Below, one piece after another: positions 1 to 7,619 of a stretch of 16,035 nt of DNA. The position numbers and the translations under genes are program-made. Below the pieces are notes generated by a model, which was not told the DNA's origin, made no database searches, and saw nothing but the letters and a program-made list of their open reading frames with translations. How positions within the stretch are numbered: position 1 is the stretch's first letter; each line of letters begins with the position of its first letter. Source of the DNA: Chromatiales bacterium (GTDB lineage Bacteria > Pseudomonadota > Gammaproteobacteria > UBA6429 > Thiohalophilaceae); NCBI GenBank assembly GCA_027001895.1, contig JALTLP010000381.1, positions 1 through 16,035 of the forward strand. The letters are read 5' to 3'.

Positions 1-600
1 GCTAAGAAAACACCCGCTAAAAAGGCGACCAGGAAAAAAACACCCGCTAAAAAGGCCGCTAGCAAGAAGAAAGTCACCAGGAAAAAGGTTGCTGCCAAAA
101 AAACACCCGCTAAAAAGGCCGCTAGCAAGAAGAAAGTCGCCAGGAAAAAGGCGACTACGAAAAAAGCACCTGTGCGCCGAGCATCGGCCGATGAAGTACA
201 CAGCTTTACACCTTATAAAATAGTCAAAGGTGAAGACTATATGAACGAGGAGCAAACCGCTCACTTCATAGAGATCCTCAATGACTGGAAGCAAGGCCTG
301 ATGCAGGAAGTGGACAGAACTGTACACCATATGCAGGATGAAGCGGCTAACTTCCCAGACCCGAATGACCGTGCCAGCCAGGAGTCTGAATTTGCGATGG
401 AATTACGCACTCGTGACCGGGAACGTAAACTAATCAAGAAAATTGACGAATCTCTGGCCAACCTCGAAAGCGGTGACTACGGTTACTGTGAGGATTGCGG
501 TATTGAGATAGGTGTACGTCGACTGGAAGCCCGTCCTACGGCTAACCTGTGCATTGACTGCAAGAGTCTGGAAGAAATTCGCGAGCGTCAGCGTCGCTAG
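1..600 (+). CDS. dksA: RNA polymerase-binding transcription factor DksA, 5'-truncated, with Lys/Ala-rich N-terminal extension
   Basis: DksA binds the secondary channel of RNA polymerase and, with ppGpp, represses stable-RNA promoters and activates amino-acid promoters. The frame is open from base 1, so the true start lies left of the window; the GTG at 172 is internal. From about base 200 (PYKIVKGEDYMNEEQ) the protein matches the whole E. coli DksA body. The coiled-coil tip DPNDRA keeps the acidic DxxDxA motif, and a C4 zinc finger follows (CEDC, then CIDC about 17 residues on). Ahead of this body are about 57 visible residues of Ala/Lys/Thr/Pro repeats (AKKTPAKKA and SKKKV units), resembling histone-H1-like tails. 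E. coli DksA has only about 20 residues before the conserved part. The adjacent gluQRS downstream is the classic neighbour. Identity is very secure; the length and role of the extension are not. Confidence 0.96.
   Translation, partial: AKKTPAKKATRKKTPAKKAASKKKVTRKKVAAKKTPAKKAASKKKVARKKATTKKAPVRRASADEVHSFTPYKIVKGEDYMNEEQTAHFIEILNDWKQGLMQEVDRTVHHMQDEAANFPDPNDRASQESEFAMELRTRDRERKLIKKIDESLANLESGDYGYCEDCGIEIGVRRLEARPTANLCIDCKSLEEIRERQRR
34..159 (+). repeat. 63-bp direct repeat encoding the basic DksA extension
   Basis: Two nearly identical copies of a 63-bp (21-codon) unit lie in tandem. For example, GCCGCTAGCAAGAAGAAAGT occurs at 55-74 and again at 118-137, with a one-base difference shortly after. 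A partly matching segment (CACCCGCTAAAAAGG) at 11-25 shows that the array probably continues beyond the left edge. The unit is in frame and codes for AAKKTPAKKAASKKK-type sequence, so copy-number changes would lengthen or shorten the tail without breaking dksA. Confidence 0.8.
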
Positions 601-612
601 ACAAGGGCCTGA

Positions 613-930
613 CTAACCCGCGCTGGCTTTTAATGCCCGGTCGCCTTCACGGCGATCGGTCATAATTTGCAGTTTGTTCCCTTTAGCAAAATTCATAACA
701 AAATCATACATTTCCGGGTTTTTTCTCGACAAACCTCGAGCTACGATCAGACACTTTTCGCCGTTCATTACACACGGCTGAACAAACTCGTGATACTTTA
801 GACGCTGGTCACTGCCAAAGCTGGCCAGAGTCGATGACAACCGCTCTATCCAGTCACTTGGGCGCAGCTTTGCCCCATCTTCTTTAATTCCCTGAATGAC
901 GTGAACGTCATCATCCGGTATATTTGGCAC
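613..930 (-). CDS. DUF3579 family protein
   Basis: Small cytosolic protein of 105 residues with no signal peptide or membrane segment. The pattern IKEDGAKLRPSDWIERLSS, then an SFG-D-R-KYHEFVQP block, a G-KCLIVARGL block and YDFVMNFAKGNKLQI near the end matches my recollection of DUF3579 (beta- and gammaproteobacteria, about 100 residues, function unknown). The frame is open further upstream, but a GTG at 930 preceded by a perfect AGGAGG six bases away is the best start, and the conserved part begins just after it. It converges with dksA (12-bp gap) and diverges from gluQRS, so it sits between two genes that are usually adjacent. Family call good; function unknown. Confidence 0.85.
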   Translation of the reverse strand: MPNIPDDDVHVIQGIKEDGAKLRPSDWIERLSSTLASFGSDQRLKYHEFVQPCVMNGEKCLIVARGLSRKNPEMYDFVMNFAKGNKLQIMTDRREGDRALKASAG

Positions 931-1032
931 ACTAAACCTCCTGATTTTTATACTTTTTATAGCGGTTAACAGACCGAAAAACTTTAAATATTTTATTGAT
1001 ATTCCAATTATGCACAGATCAAGGCTGATGCC

Positions 1033-1938
1033 GTGACAAATAAACAAGTCTACCGCGGCCGCTTTGCCCCCTCCCCGAGCGGCCCGTTACATTTTGGTTC
1101 GTTACTCGCGGCAACAGCAAGTTACCTGCAAGCTCGCAAAAATAACGGCCAGTGGTATTTACGTATAGAAGACATCGACCCACCGCGCGAAGTCTCAGGC
1201 GCAAGCAAGCACATCATTAAAACACTGCAAGACTACGGCTTTGAATGGGATAAACTAAGCTACCAAAGCGAAAGGACAGAAATTTACCAGGATTACCTTC
1301 AACAATTACAACAAGCAAAGCTTGCTTACGATTGTGGCTGTTCAAGAAAACAAATCAGTGAATATAATTTAAAACACCAGCTTAATACCAACTGTTATCC
1401 TGGCACCTGCCGCGAAGGGCTTAACGGCAAACAAGCCCGTGCGATCCGTTTTAAAATTGAAAAACCGCTATTAACCATCAATGATGCCATTCAGGGTGAA
1501 AAAACACTTAACCTTGATGAAATCGCCGGCGACTTTATTCTAAAACGTGCCGATGGCTTTTATTCTTACCAGCTTGCCGTTGCTATAGACGATAGTCTGC
1601 AGGAAATAACCGAGGTTGTACGTGGCTATGATTTATTTGAGTCCAGTTTTTATCAACAAGCTATTCGAAATGCACTCGGACTAACCTCCCCAGGCTATGC
1701 ACATATACCGGTTGCCGTTAGCCGTGAAGGTATCAAGCTAAGTAAGCAGTCTGCCGCTAAAGATATTTCGACTGAAGTTGCCAACAAGCTGCTCTGGCTG
1801 GCACTTAAACAGCTTGGCCAACAACCCCCGTTAACCCTGCAATTTGATGGATTAAAGCAAATTTGGGGATGGGCAATAAAAAACTGGCAACTGGCTAATG
1901 TACCCAGGGTGCATAGCTTTGCCAGCCTTGTTGAATAA
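1033..1938 (+). CDS. gluQRS: Glutamyl-Q tRNA(Asp) synthetase
   Basis: A shortened GluRS paralogue that activates glutamate and attaches it to the queuosine base at position 34 of tRNA-Asp instead of to a tRNA 3' end. The 301-residue length fits the family and lacks the anticodon-binding domain of true GluRS. The Rossmann HIGH-type motif is HFGS (residues 20-23) after RFAPSPSGPL. The zinc site is CGC at 101-103 with YPGTC ending at 126. The KMSKS-type motif is KLSKQ at 235-239. The start is GTG with AAGG about eight bases upstream; the nearby ATG at 1028 is in another frame and runs straight into TGA. Downstream of dksA as in E. coli, although here a convergent DUF3579 gene intervenes, so it probably has its own promoter in 931-1032; none stands out there. 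Confidence 0.95.
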   Translation: MTNKQVYRGRFAPSPSGPLHFGSLLAATASYLQARKNNGQWYLRIEDIDPPREVSGASKHIIKTLQDYGFEWDKLSYQSERTEIYQDYLQQLQQAKLAYDCGCSRKQISEYNLKHQLNTNCYPGTCREGLNGKQARAIRFKIEKPLLTINDAIQGEKTLNLDEIAGDFILKRADGFYSYQLAVAIDDSLQEITEVVRGYDLFESSFYQQAIRNALGLTSPGYAHIPVAVSREGIKLSKQSAAKDISTEVANKLLWLALKQLGQQPPLTLQFDGLKQIWGWAIKNWQLANVPRVHSFASLVE

Positions 1939-2015
1939 ACAAACTTTGTTTGCCGGATAGCATACAAAGCCGTTTACGATTACAATGAAGCAACTTAAAT
2001 TATAAACAGACAAGC

Positions 2016-2795
2016 ATGACTGACAGTAACCTGCATAATTCTGATACACCAGCCGATAACGACCTGGAAAATATCGCAGACATTGAAAAGTACTTTCTTC
2101 ATGGCAAAGGAGAAATTGTTCAGAAGCTGCGTATGCTGGCTAAAAGCAAATCTTCGATTACAGGTTACTTTAACCAGGGTAGTGACTTTTTCCTGACCGG
2201 TATTGTTGATGTACTGCGTGATAAAAATATCCTGGTGCTCGACATCAGTAACGATCAAAGCCTGAATAAAAAAATTACATCGACCAGCCATATTGTTTTT
2301 AAAACAAAGCATATGGGGATTACCGCACAATTTAATACCCAGTCCATACAAACAGCCAAATTTAAAGGCCAGCAATATTTTGCCTGTGCAATTCCTGACG
2401 AACTTTTATGGGTTCAACGCCGCGAACATTACCGGGTACATATTCCAATGGCTAATAATGCGGTATGCCAGCTTAAAAATGATGAAGGTAATTTGGAGGA
2501 ATTCCGTATTATCGACGTGAGTGGCGGAGGCATTGCTATCGCGGATGAAAACTTCCATTTAAAAGTTGAAGCCGGAGAAGAATTTCTCAATGCCGACATT
2601 ATCTTTACTAAAGAGTTAAGCACTACAACTAACTTAACAATACAAAACACCTTACCACTTAACTTTAATGCGGCCGACAGTGGTCAACGTATTGGCTGCA
2701 AGTTTGCAACACTAAGGGTAGATTTTGAGGCCGAGCTACAAAAATATATTAACCAGCTCGACAGTGAAAACCGTAAAACCCTGCCAGACAATTAA
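2016..2795 (+). CDS. YcgR-like PilZ-domain c-di-GMP effector
   Basis: A two-domain cytosolic protein of 259 residues. The N-terminal half (about 30-125) looks like the YcgR N-terminal beta-barrel domain. The C-terminal half is a PilZ domain with both c-di-GMP signature motifs: the RxxxR arginines in RREHYR (R136, R140) and the D-x-S-x-x-G motif DVSGGG (167-172). In E. coli and Salmonella, YcgR bound to c-di-GMP acts as a flagellar brake by interacting with the motor. No flagellar gene lies nearby, so motility is inferred from family only. The ATG at 2016 has only a weak ribosome site (ACAAG). It starts 77 bases after gluQRS and could be cotranscribed with it. Domain call strong, precise role moderate. 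Confidence 0.9.
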   Translation: MTDSNLHNSDTPADNDLENIADIEKYFLHGKGEIVQKLRMLAKSKSSITGYFNQGSDFFLTGIVDVLRDKNILVLDISNDQSLNKKITSTSHIVFKTKHMGITAQFNTQSIQTAKFKGQQYFACAIPDELLWVQRREHYRVHIPMANNAVCQLKNDEGNLEEFRIIDVSGGGIAIADENFHLKVEAGEEFLNADIIFTKELSTTTNLTIQNTLPLNFNAADSGQRIGCKFATLRVDFEAELQKYINQLDSENRKTLPDN

Positions 2796-2828
2796 ACAAA
2801 ATTTAATGCCAGAATGCTTTAAATACTA

Positions 2829-2857
2829 TTGACCTGCACCCCAAATACCGATTAAAT
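2829..2857 (+). promoter_or_regulatory. Candidate sigma-70 promoter for acs
   Basis: TTGACC (five of six matches to the -35 consensus) is followed after exactly 17 bases by TTAAAT (four of six matches to -10). Transcription would begin near 2864, giving an acs leader of about 90 bases. Inferred from consensus only; other AT-rich hexamers nearby (around 2910-2920) could also serve. Confidence 0.4.
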
Positions 2858-2923
2858 ACTACACTACAAAACAATAAAATATTACCAATAATCAATAACT
2901 TACGTTATACGAATTATAAATCA

Positions 2924-2940
2924 AACAGCCATACACTGTT
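2924..2940 (+). promoter_or_regulatory. Inverted repeat in the acs leader
   Basis: AACAG and CTGTT form perfect 5-bp arms around a 7-base spacer, ending four bases before the AAGGAG ribosome site of acs. It could be a protein operator or a small mRNA hairpin modulating translation. Such short arms can arise by chance. Confidence 0.25.
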
Positions 2941-2954
2941 GTTAAGGAGCACCC

Positions 2955-4895
2955 ATGTCAGAGTCTAAAATCTACCCGGTTAAGGAAAGTTTTGCAGCCA
3001 ATGCACATATTACTGAAACACAGTATAAAGAAATGTATCAACGTTCGGTTGATGACCCCGCTGGATTTTGGGCTGAACAGGCGAATGATTTTATCGACTG
3101 GTACAAGCCATGGGACTCTGTTCTGAACTGGGATTATTCCAAAGGCGATATTCGCTGGTTCGAGGGTGCACAACTTAATGTTAGCTATAACTGTATTGAC
3201 CGCCATTTAGAAACCCGCGGCGATCAAACAGCCATTATCTGGGAAGGTGATGACCCCGCTGATGATAAAAAAATTACCTATAAAGAACTTCATCAGGAAG
3301 TTAGCAAGCTTGCCAATGTTTTAAAAACACGCGGCGTTAAAAAAGGTGACCGTGTTTGTATTTATATGCCAATGATTCCCGAAGCGGCTTATGCCATGCT
3401 TGCCTGTACTCGTATCGGTGCGGTGCACTCGGTTGTGTTTGGTGGTTTCTCACCGGAGTCTTTAAAAGATCGTATCCTCGATTCTGATTGCCAGATTGTT
3501 ATCACCGCCGATGAAGGTTTACGTGGTAGCAAAAAAATTCCATTAAAAGCCAATACCGATAAAGCCGTTGAACAATGTCCTAATGTACATACTGTATTAA
3601 CCGTTAAACGTACCGGTGGCGACATTAACTGGAACGATAAAATTGATGTCTGGTATCACGATTTAATGTCCGATGCATCAACAGACTGCCCGCCCGAAAA
3701 AATGGGGGCAGAAGATCCTCTGTTTATTCTTTACACTTCCGGTTCTACCGGCAAACCTAAAGGTGTATTGCATACCACCGGTGGTTATATTTTATATGCA
3801 GCAATGACAACCAAGTACACCTTCGATTTACATGAAGGTGACGTTTACTGGTGTACAGCCGACGTGGGTTGGGTAACCGGTCATAGCTATCTGGTTTATG
3901 GCCCGCTTGCGATTGGTGGCACAACCCTTTCATTTGAAGGCGTACCAAACTACCCAAGTGCATCACGTTTCTGGGAAGTTGTAGACAAACATAAAGTTAA
4001 TGTTTTTTATACGGCACCCACAGCAATACGTGCCTTGATGCGCGAAGGCAATGAACCGGTTACAAAAACCAGCCGTAAAAGTTTAAGACTGCTCGGTACT
4101 GTAGGCGAGCCAATTAATCCCGAAGCATGGGAATGGTATTACCGAATAGTGGGCGAAGAACGTTGCCCTATTGTTGATACCTGGTGGCAAACTGAAACGG
4201 GCGGCCATATGTTAACCCCGCTACCCGGTGCAACTGCGTTAAAACCTGGCTCCGCTACTCGCCCCTTCTTTGGTGTACAACCTGCATTGATGGACACCGA
4301 TGGAAAAATGATTGAAGGTAATCCTGCCGAAGGTGCATTGGTGATGACACACCCCTGGCCCGGACAAATGCGCAGTGTCTATGGCGACCATGATCGTTTT
4401 ATTAAAACCTATTTTTCTGATTACCCCGGTTACTATTTTAGTGGTGACGGCGCACGCCGTGACGAAGATGGCTATTATTGGATCACAGGCCGTATGGATG
4501 ATGTGCTTAATATTTCCGGACACCGTATGGGTACTGCCGAAGTCGAAAGTGCATTGGTATTACATGAATCCATTGCCGAAGCGGCTGTGGTGGGTTACCC
4601 GCATGAAATTAAAGGCCAGGGAATTTATGCCTATGTTACACCAATAGCCGGTGTTGAAATGACAGAAGAACTTCGAAAAGAATTAATTCAGTTAGTACGT
4701 ACCGAGATAGGCCCAATTGCTTCACCGGATATTATTCAATGGGCACCGGGTTTACCAAAAACACGTTCCGGTAAAATTATGCGACGTATCCTGCGCAAGA
4801 TTGCAGCCAACGAAGTGGATGAACTCGGTGATACCAGTACCCTCGCCGACCCGCATGTTGTTGAAGAACTGGTTAAAAACCGGGCGAATAAATGA
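2955..4895 (+). CDS. acs: Acetyl-coenzyme A synthetase (AMP-forming)
   Basis: Converts acetate, ATP and CoA to acetyl-CoA via acetyl-AMP in the cytosol, allowing acetate scavenging. The 646-residue length is standard for bacterial Acs. The adenylate-forming signature YTSGSTGKPKG is at 260-270. The WWQTETGG motif, the YYFSGDGARRDEDGYYWITGR hinge region and GHRMGTAEVESAL are all present. The C-terminal PKTRSGKIMRR motif carries catalytic lysine K607, the residue equivalent to the lysine that is reversibly acetylated in Salmonella Acs. The ATG has a strong AAGGAG site five bases upstream. The stop codon overlaps the start of a c'-type cytochrome gene, implying translational coupling. No actP-like acetate permease or regulatory GNAT gene is in view. 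Assignment is secure. Confidence 0.98.
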   Translation: MSESKIYPVKESFAANAHITETQYKEMYQRSVDDPAGFWAEQANDFIDWYKPWDSVLNWDYSKGDIRWFEGAQLNVSYNCIDRHLETRGDQTAIIWEGDDPADDKKITYKELHQEVSKLANVLKTRGVKKGDRVCIYMPMIPEAAYAMLACTRIGAVHSVVFGGFSPESLKDRILDSDCQIVITADEGLRGSKKIPLKANTDKAVEQCPNVHTVLTVKRTGGDINWNDKIDVWYHDLMSDASTDCPPEKMGAEDPLFILYTSGSTGKPKGVLHTTGGYILYAAMTTKYTFDLHEGDVYWCTADVGWVTGHSYLVYGPLAIGGTTLSFEGVPNYPSASRFWEVVDKHKVNVFYTAPTAIRALMREGNEPVTKTSRKSLRLLGTVGEPINPEAWEWYYRIVGEERCPIVDTWWQTETGGHMLTPLPGATALKPGSATRPFFGVQPALMDTDGKMIEGNPAEGALVMTHPWPGQMRSVYGDHDRFIKTYFSDYPGYYFSGDGARRDEDGYYWITGRMDDVLNISGHRMGTAEVESALVLHESIAEAAVVGYPHEIKGQGIYAYVTPIAGVEMTEELRKELIQLVRTEIGPIASPDIIQWAPGLPKTRSGKIMRRILRKIAANEVDELGDTSTLADPHVVEELVKNRANK

Positions 4896-5311
4896 AAATA
4901 AAATTATTATTGTTAAGTTGTTTTTTAATTTCTGGATCCGTTCAGGCAGAAACCGACAAACGACAATTCGTTGAAATGCCTGAAATGATGCAAAACCATA
5001 TGATGGCCAATATGCGTCATCATCTGGAATCGATTAATGAAATTTTATTCCTTATGAGCAATAACCAACTGGACAAAGCCGCTGACGTTGCTGAACAAAA
5101 TCTGGGGATGACTTCGCTCACTTCACATAACGCAGCACATATGGCTAAGTTTATGCCTGAAGGTATGCGCAAAGCCGGAACAAGCATGCATAAATCCGCC
5201 AGCCGTTTTGCTCTTAAAGCGACCGAAGGTGATGCTGCATCTGCATACAAGGCTTTATCTAAAGTCACTTCTGCCTGTGTTACCTGTCATGCTGGATACC
5301 GGATACGGTAA
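4892..5311 (+). CDS. Class II (c'-type) cytochrome c, periplasmic
   Basis: A 139-residue secreted haem protein. Residues 1-19 form a signal peptide (lysines, a leucine-rich core, cleavage after SVQA). The mature part is Met/His-rich and predicted largely helical, ending in CVTCH (129-133) followed by AGYR. A single C-terminal CxxCHxxYR is the hallmark of cytochrome c' / cytochrome c-556 four-helix bundles. Such proteins bind NO or transfer electrons; which applies here cannot be read from sequence. The N-terminal part of the mature chain has many Met residues that could supply the sixth ligand (c-556 type). The start ATG overlaps the acs stop as ATGA, so it is probably translated from the acs mRNA. 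The link with acetate metabolism is unexplained. Confidence 0.82.
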   Translation: MKIKLLLLSCFLISGSVQAETDKRQFVEMPEMMQNHMMANMRHHLESINEILFLMSNNQLDKAADVAEQNLGMTSLTSHNAAHMAKFMPEGMRKAGTSMHKSASRFALKATEGDAASAYKALSKVTSACVTCHAGYRIR

Positions 5312-5312
5312 A

Positions 5313-6125
5313 TCAGGTTAAACCTGTTTTTGTTGTGTCGTCACTTTTTTTATCAGCATAATTTAATATTACATCTGATAATTTGTCGCGCAAGTTTTCA
5401 ATTTTTCGGATAATTGCGTTAAGGCGAAGCTTCTGAAACAAATTCCAGCCAACCGGGTTTGGGCGAAAGATACTATGGTGGATTCGGGTATTGATAATCA
5501 ATGCATTGGAAAGGCTCATCCCTTTTGGTAATTTTTCCTGCAGATTATTTAAAATATTATTTAAAACAACTTTTCTAACGATAAAATGCACAACAACAAA
5601 CAATATTACTGTCGCAGAAATAACACCTGTTGAAATCCATGGGTTTTGATTAACGAAATTCAGGTATGTGTTTTTATCAAAACCTACGCCAGTAAAATGC
5701 AAAGCTGCACCGATAATTATAGAAAACAAAATAAGAAAAGCAGCATCCCATAATAATACTTTTTTCATCCACCGGTCTCTTACAGCCTGTATGGGTTGAA
5801 TTATGCTGTCATTAAAAGTAGTCGTTAATTCGTCAAGGTAATCGACCAATGATGTTAAATGTTCTTTACTGGTATCATCCAGAGTATCTTTACCATGATC
5901 TAGTTTCCCGATAATTGAACACCAGGATAAACTATCAAGAAACGATGCATTATTATCAAACAAGCCCAAAGACACACCAAGTTTATCAGCAGACTGATAT
6001 TGTTTAATTACAGCTAACATCAATTCACGAACATCTGTCAATGGCGTTTCAGACTTTTTAACATGCTGCAAAATTTGTCTGGTGGTTGTTGTCTTTTCGT
6101 GGTTTTTACCATTACAAATAGTCAT
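5313..6125 (-). CDS. Hypothetical two-TM inner-membrane protein
   Basis: I do not recognise this 270-residue protein. It has a polar, helical N-terminal part (1-120), two hydrophobic segments (about 123-144 and 163-184) separated by a short loop, and a basic helical C-terminal part (about 225-258, QKLRLNAIIRKIENLRDKL). Lysine and arginine flanks place both long ends in the cytoplasm by the positive-inside rule. The start ATG has AGGA six bases upstream. It begins 24 bases after the preceding gene of the - strand cluster and is probably its last member. Its stop lies 1 bp from the stop of the convergent cytochrome gene. No signal peptide or enzymatic motif is seen. Confidence 0.75.
   Translation of the reverse strand: MTICNGKNHEKTTTTRQILQHVKKSETPLTDVRELMLAVIKQYQSADKLGVSLGLFDNNASFLDSLSWCSIIGKLDHGKDTLDDTSKEHLTSLVDYLDELTTTFNDSIIQPIQAVRDRWMKKVLLWDAAFLILFSIIIGAALHFTGVGFDKNTYLNFVNQNPWISTGVISATVILFVVVHFIVRKVVLNNILNNLQEKLPKGMSLSNALIINTRIHHSIFRPNPVGWNLFQKLRLNAIIRKIENLRDKLSDVILNYADKKSDDTTKTGLT
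5314..5331 (+). terminator. Weak Rho-independent terminator of acs-cytochrome operon
   Basis: CAGGT-TAA-ACCTG hairpin immediately after the cytochrome stop codon, followed by five T residues (5327-5331). The stem is only 5 bp, so strength is doubtful. It lies inside the last codons of the convergent - strand gene. Confidence 0.45.
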
Positions 6126-6149
6126 TTTAAATCCTGTCTAAAGTCCAGA

Positions 6150-7016
6150 TCATTGTTGCTGCTGGTAGTGAGGCCAGCCGTTATAATTATATGGATAAGG
6201 AGGGTACGGAGGACGCTGATAATAACGCTGGGGTGGATAAGCATTTGCTACCTGGTTATTTGGATAAACAGGCTGCCGTTTTGGCATATAGTTAAACCCT
6301 TTATTTGCAGGAGCAAACTGGCCACTACTATTGGGAGTCTGGTTTGACCTCCAGTTTGATCCCCGATTTGATCCCCGGTTTGGCATAGGAAGATTTGGCC
6401 CATAATATGGGCGCCAGTTTGGCGGTGGGTAAGACCCTGCATATTGATTGTGCTGTCTTAAATTATTTCCTTGCCCCTGATTCTGTTTTTGGTAAATTTT
6501 ATTCATTGCCTGCATGTGCTTTTTCTGCAGCTCTAACATTTGTTGTTGTCTTTCGCGCTGGCGTTTTTGTTCCTGTAACTGGCTTTCACGCAATGACTTC
6601 TGGTAGTTTGCCTGCAATTCATTTATCTTTTTTTGTTGTTCTGATAAGGGTGTATTATTTGTCAGGCCAGGGTTGTTTCCATATCGATTATTTGCGACTG
6701 ATGGATTCGAAGACCACGGCGTGTTCATGCTCGGATTATTCGCTGTCATCATAGACGCATCACCCATATGTTCTGAGTCTGCTGTTGCCACTTCCTCCTG
6801 CCGTGAAGATTCCAGGTAATATACAATACCGATAACTATCAGTACTGTTGCTGCCATATGCACACCATACTTTATATACCAGGGTTTAGACGGTCGTTCT
6901 GAGTCCTCAGAAACGCCCATTTCTTTCAAACGTTGTTTTATATGTTCCTGCTTGTCTTCTTCAGCTGTATGTACTTCTTTTTCATCTGATGAATTTTCCT
7001 GAGTCTCTTCACTCAT
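6150..7016 (-). CDS. Single-pass membrane protein with coiled coil and Asn/Gln/Pro/Tyr-rich tail
   Basis: A 288-residue protein of unknown function. It has an acidic cytoplasmic N-terminus (1-45), one membrane segment (about 51-68, GVHMAATVLIVIGIVYYL), then an Asn/Ser-rich linker, a Gln/Lys/Arg-rich coiled coil (about 124-178, with KRQRERQQQ) and a low-complexity tail (190-288) rich in Pro, Tyr, Asn and Arg, ending in QQQQ. Charge distribution suggests the coiled coil and tail are periplasmic. The start has a GGAGG site eight bases upstream. The tail composition resembles those of the secreted proteins upstream in the same cluster, suggesting a common structure or partner. Gene is convincing; role unknown. 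Confidence 0.8.
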   Translation of the reverse strand: MSEETQENSSDEKEVHTAEEDKQEHIKQRLKEMGVSEDSERPSKPWYIKYGVHMAATVLIVIGIVYYLESSRQEEVATADSEHMGDASMMTANNPSMNTPWSSNPSVANNRYGNNPGLTNNTPLSEQQKKINELQANYQKSLRESQLQEQKRQRERQQQMLELQKKHMQAMNKIYQKQNQGQGNNLRQHNQYAGSYPPPNWRPYYGPNLPMPNRGSNRGSNWRSNQTPNSSGQFAPANKGFNYMPKRQPVYPNNQVANAYPPQRYYQRPPYPPYPYNYNGWPHYQQQQ

Positions 7017-7049
7017 AACTGCATCCTCCGAAATAATATTTTTTATTAA

Positions 7050-7601
7050 CTACCATGGCATAAAGGTATTCATAAATGACATGGGGCGTGAAACACTGTT
7101 ATTTAGCACCGAAAAATCATAGCGCATCTGATTCATTGACTGGTTCATACCACGCATGTGGTAAGTCATTTCTTTCATGCTGGCAGACTGGCTGTCAACT
7201 GTTTGTGTCATAAGAACCATGTTTTTGGAAATAGCACTCATTTGTGTCGAGATTAATGTCATATCCTGAGTCATATGAACCATGTTATCGGCTATTCGAT
7301 CTGCATCCTTGGTTAAGCTATAGATGAGGAAAAACCCGTATCCTGCCAGAACGATAAATGCCAGTAATGAAGGATAAACTATCATTTCCCAACGCTTTGC
7401 ACTGGACATAAAAGCCTTGGATAACTGATCCAGGCTTTTACCCATGCAGTCTTCCATGTTCTCCGGATTAAACTGCTTTGCCATCGTAGAGTTTGCATGG
7501 CACTCTGCAGGGTCAAGATCACAATTTTCTATATCACCATGGCAACCATCCGGCGTACCATCGCATTGCTGTTTTTTATCTGGCTCGTTAGTATTTGACA
7601 T
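7050..7601 (-). CDS. Single-pass membrane protein with Cys/His N-terminus and methionine-cored coiled coil
   Basis: Unrecognised protein of 183 residues. The N-terminal part has a duplicated C-x6-C-H pattern (C13, C20-H21; C27, C34-H35) plus C52. A KRW flank precedes one membrane segment (about 73-96), placing the N-terminus in the cytoplasm. The periplasmic part (100-170) is a regular heptad coiled coil in which most core a and d positions are methionine (M107, M110, M114, M121, M128, M131, M142, M145, M149, M152, M156, M159). It ends in FMPW. The ribosome site AGAGAG precedes the ATG. It sits 18 bases after the TPR gene and 33 bases before the next membrane protein, in an operon-like row. 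Possible roles are a tether, a sensor or a metal-binding scaffold. Confidence 0.8.
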   Translation of the reverse strand: MSNTNEPDKKQQCDGTPDGCHGDIENCDLDPAECHANSTMAKQFNPENMEDCMGKSLDQLSKAFMSSAKRWEMIVYPSLLAFIVLAGYGFFLIYSLTKDADRIADNMVHMTQDMTLISTQMSAISKNMVLMTQTVDSQSASMKEMTYHMRGMNQSMNQMRYDFSVLNNSVSRPMSFMNTFMPW

Positions 7602-7619
7602 TCACTACTCTCTTTTGAC

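Larger units (their letters stand above)
2796..2954 (+). other. AT-rich intergenic region upstream of acs
   Basis: About 160 AT-rich bases between the PilZ gene and acs. It contains a plausible sigma-70 promoter (2829-2857), a short inverted repeat just before the ribosome site (2924-2940) and the strong AAGGAG site (2944-2949). No small ORF or clear terminator for the PilZ gene is visible. Confidence 0.6.

Noticed and set aside
172..600. dksA starting at the GTG at 172
   Set aside because: The frame is open to base 1 with the same repetitive basic coding pattern, and no ribosome site precedes this GTG; the start lies outside the window.
637..665. Hairpin as a dksA terminator
   Set aside because: The near-palindrome around TCGCC-TTCAC-GGCGA lies within the DUF3579 coding sequence, has a mismatch and no T-tract.
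931..1047. Longer N-terminus for the DUF3579 gene
   Set aside because: The extra residues are AT-rich intergenic translation overlapping gluQRS, and a perfect AGGAGG plus GTG start exists at 930.
1940..1952. CAAAC-TTT-GTTTG hairpin as a gluQRS terminator
   Set aside because: Stem is 5 bp and AT-rich, and it is followed by CCGG rather than T residues.
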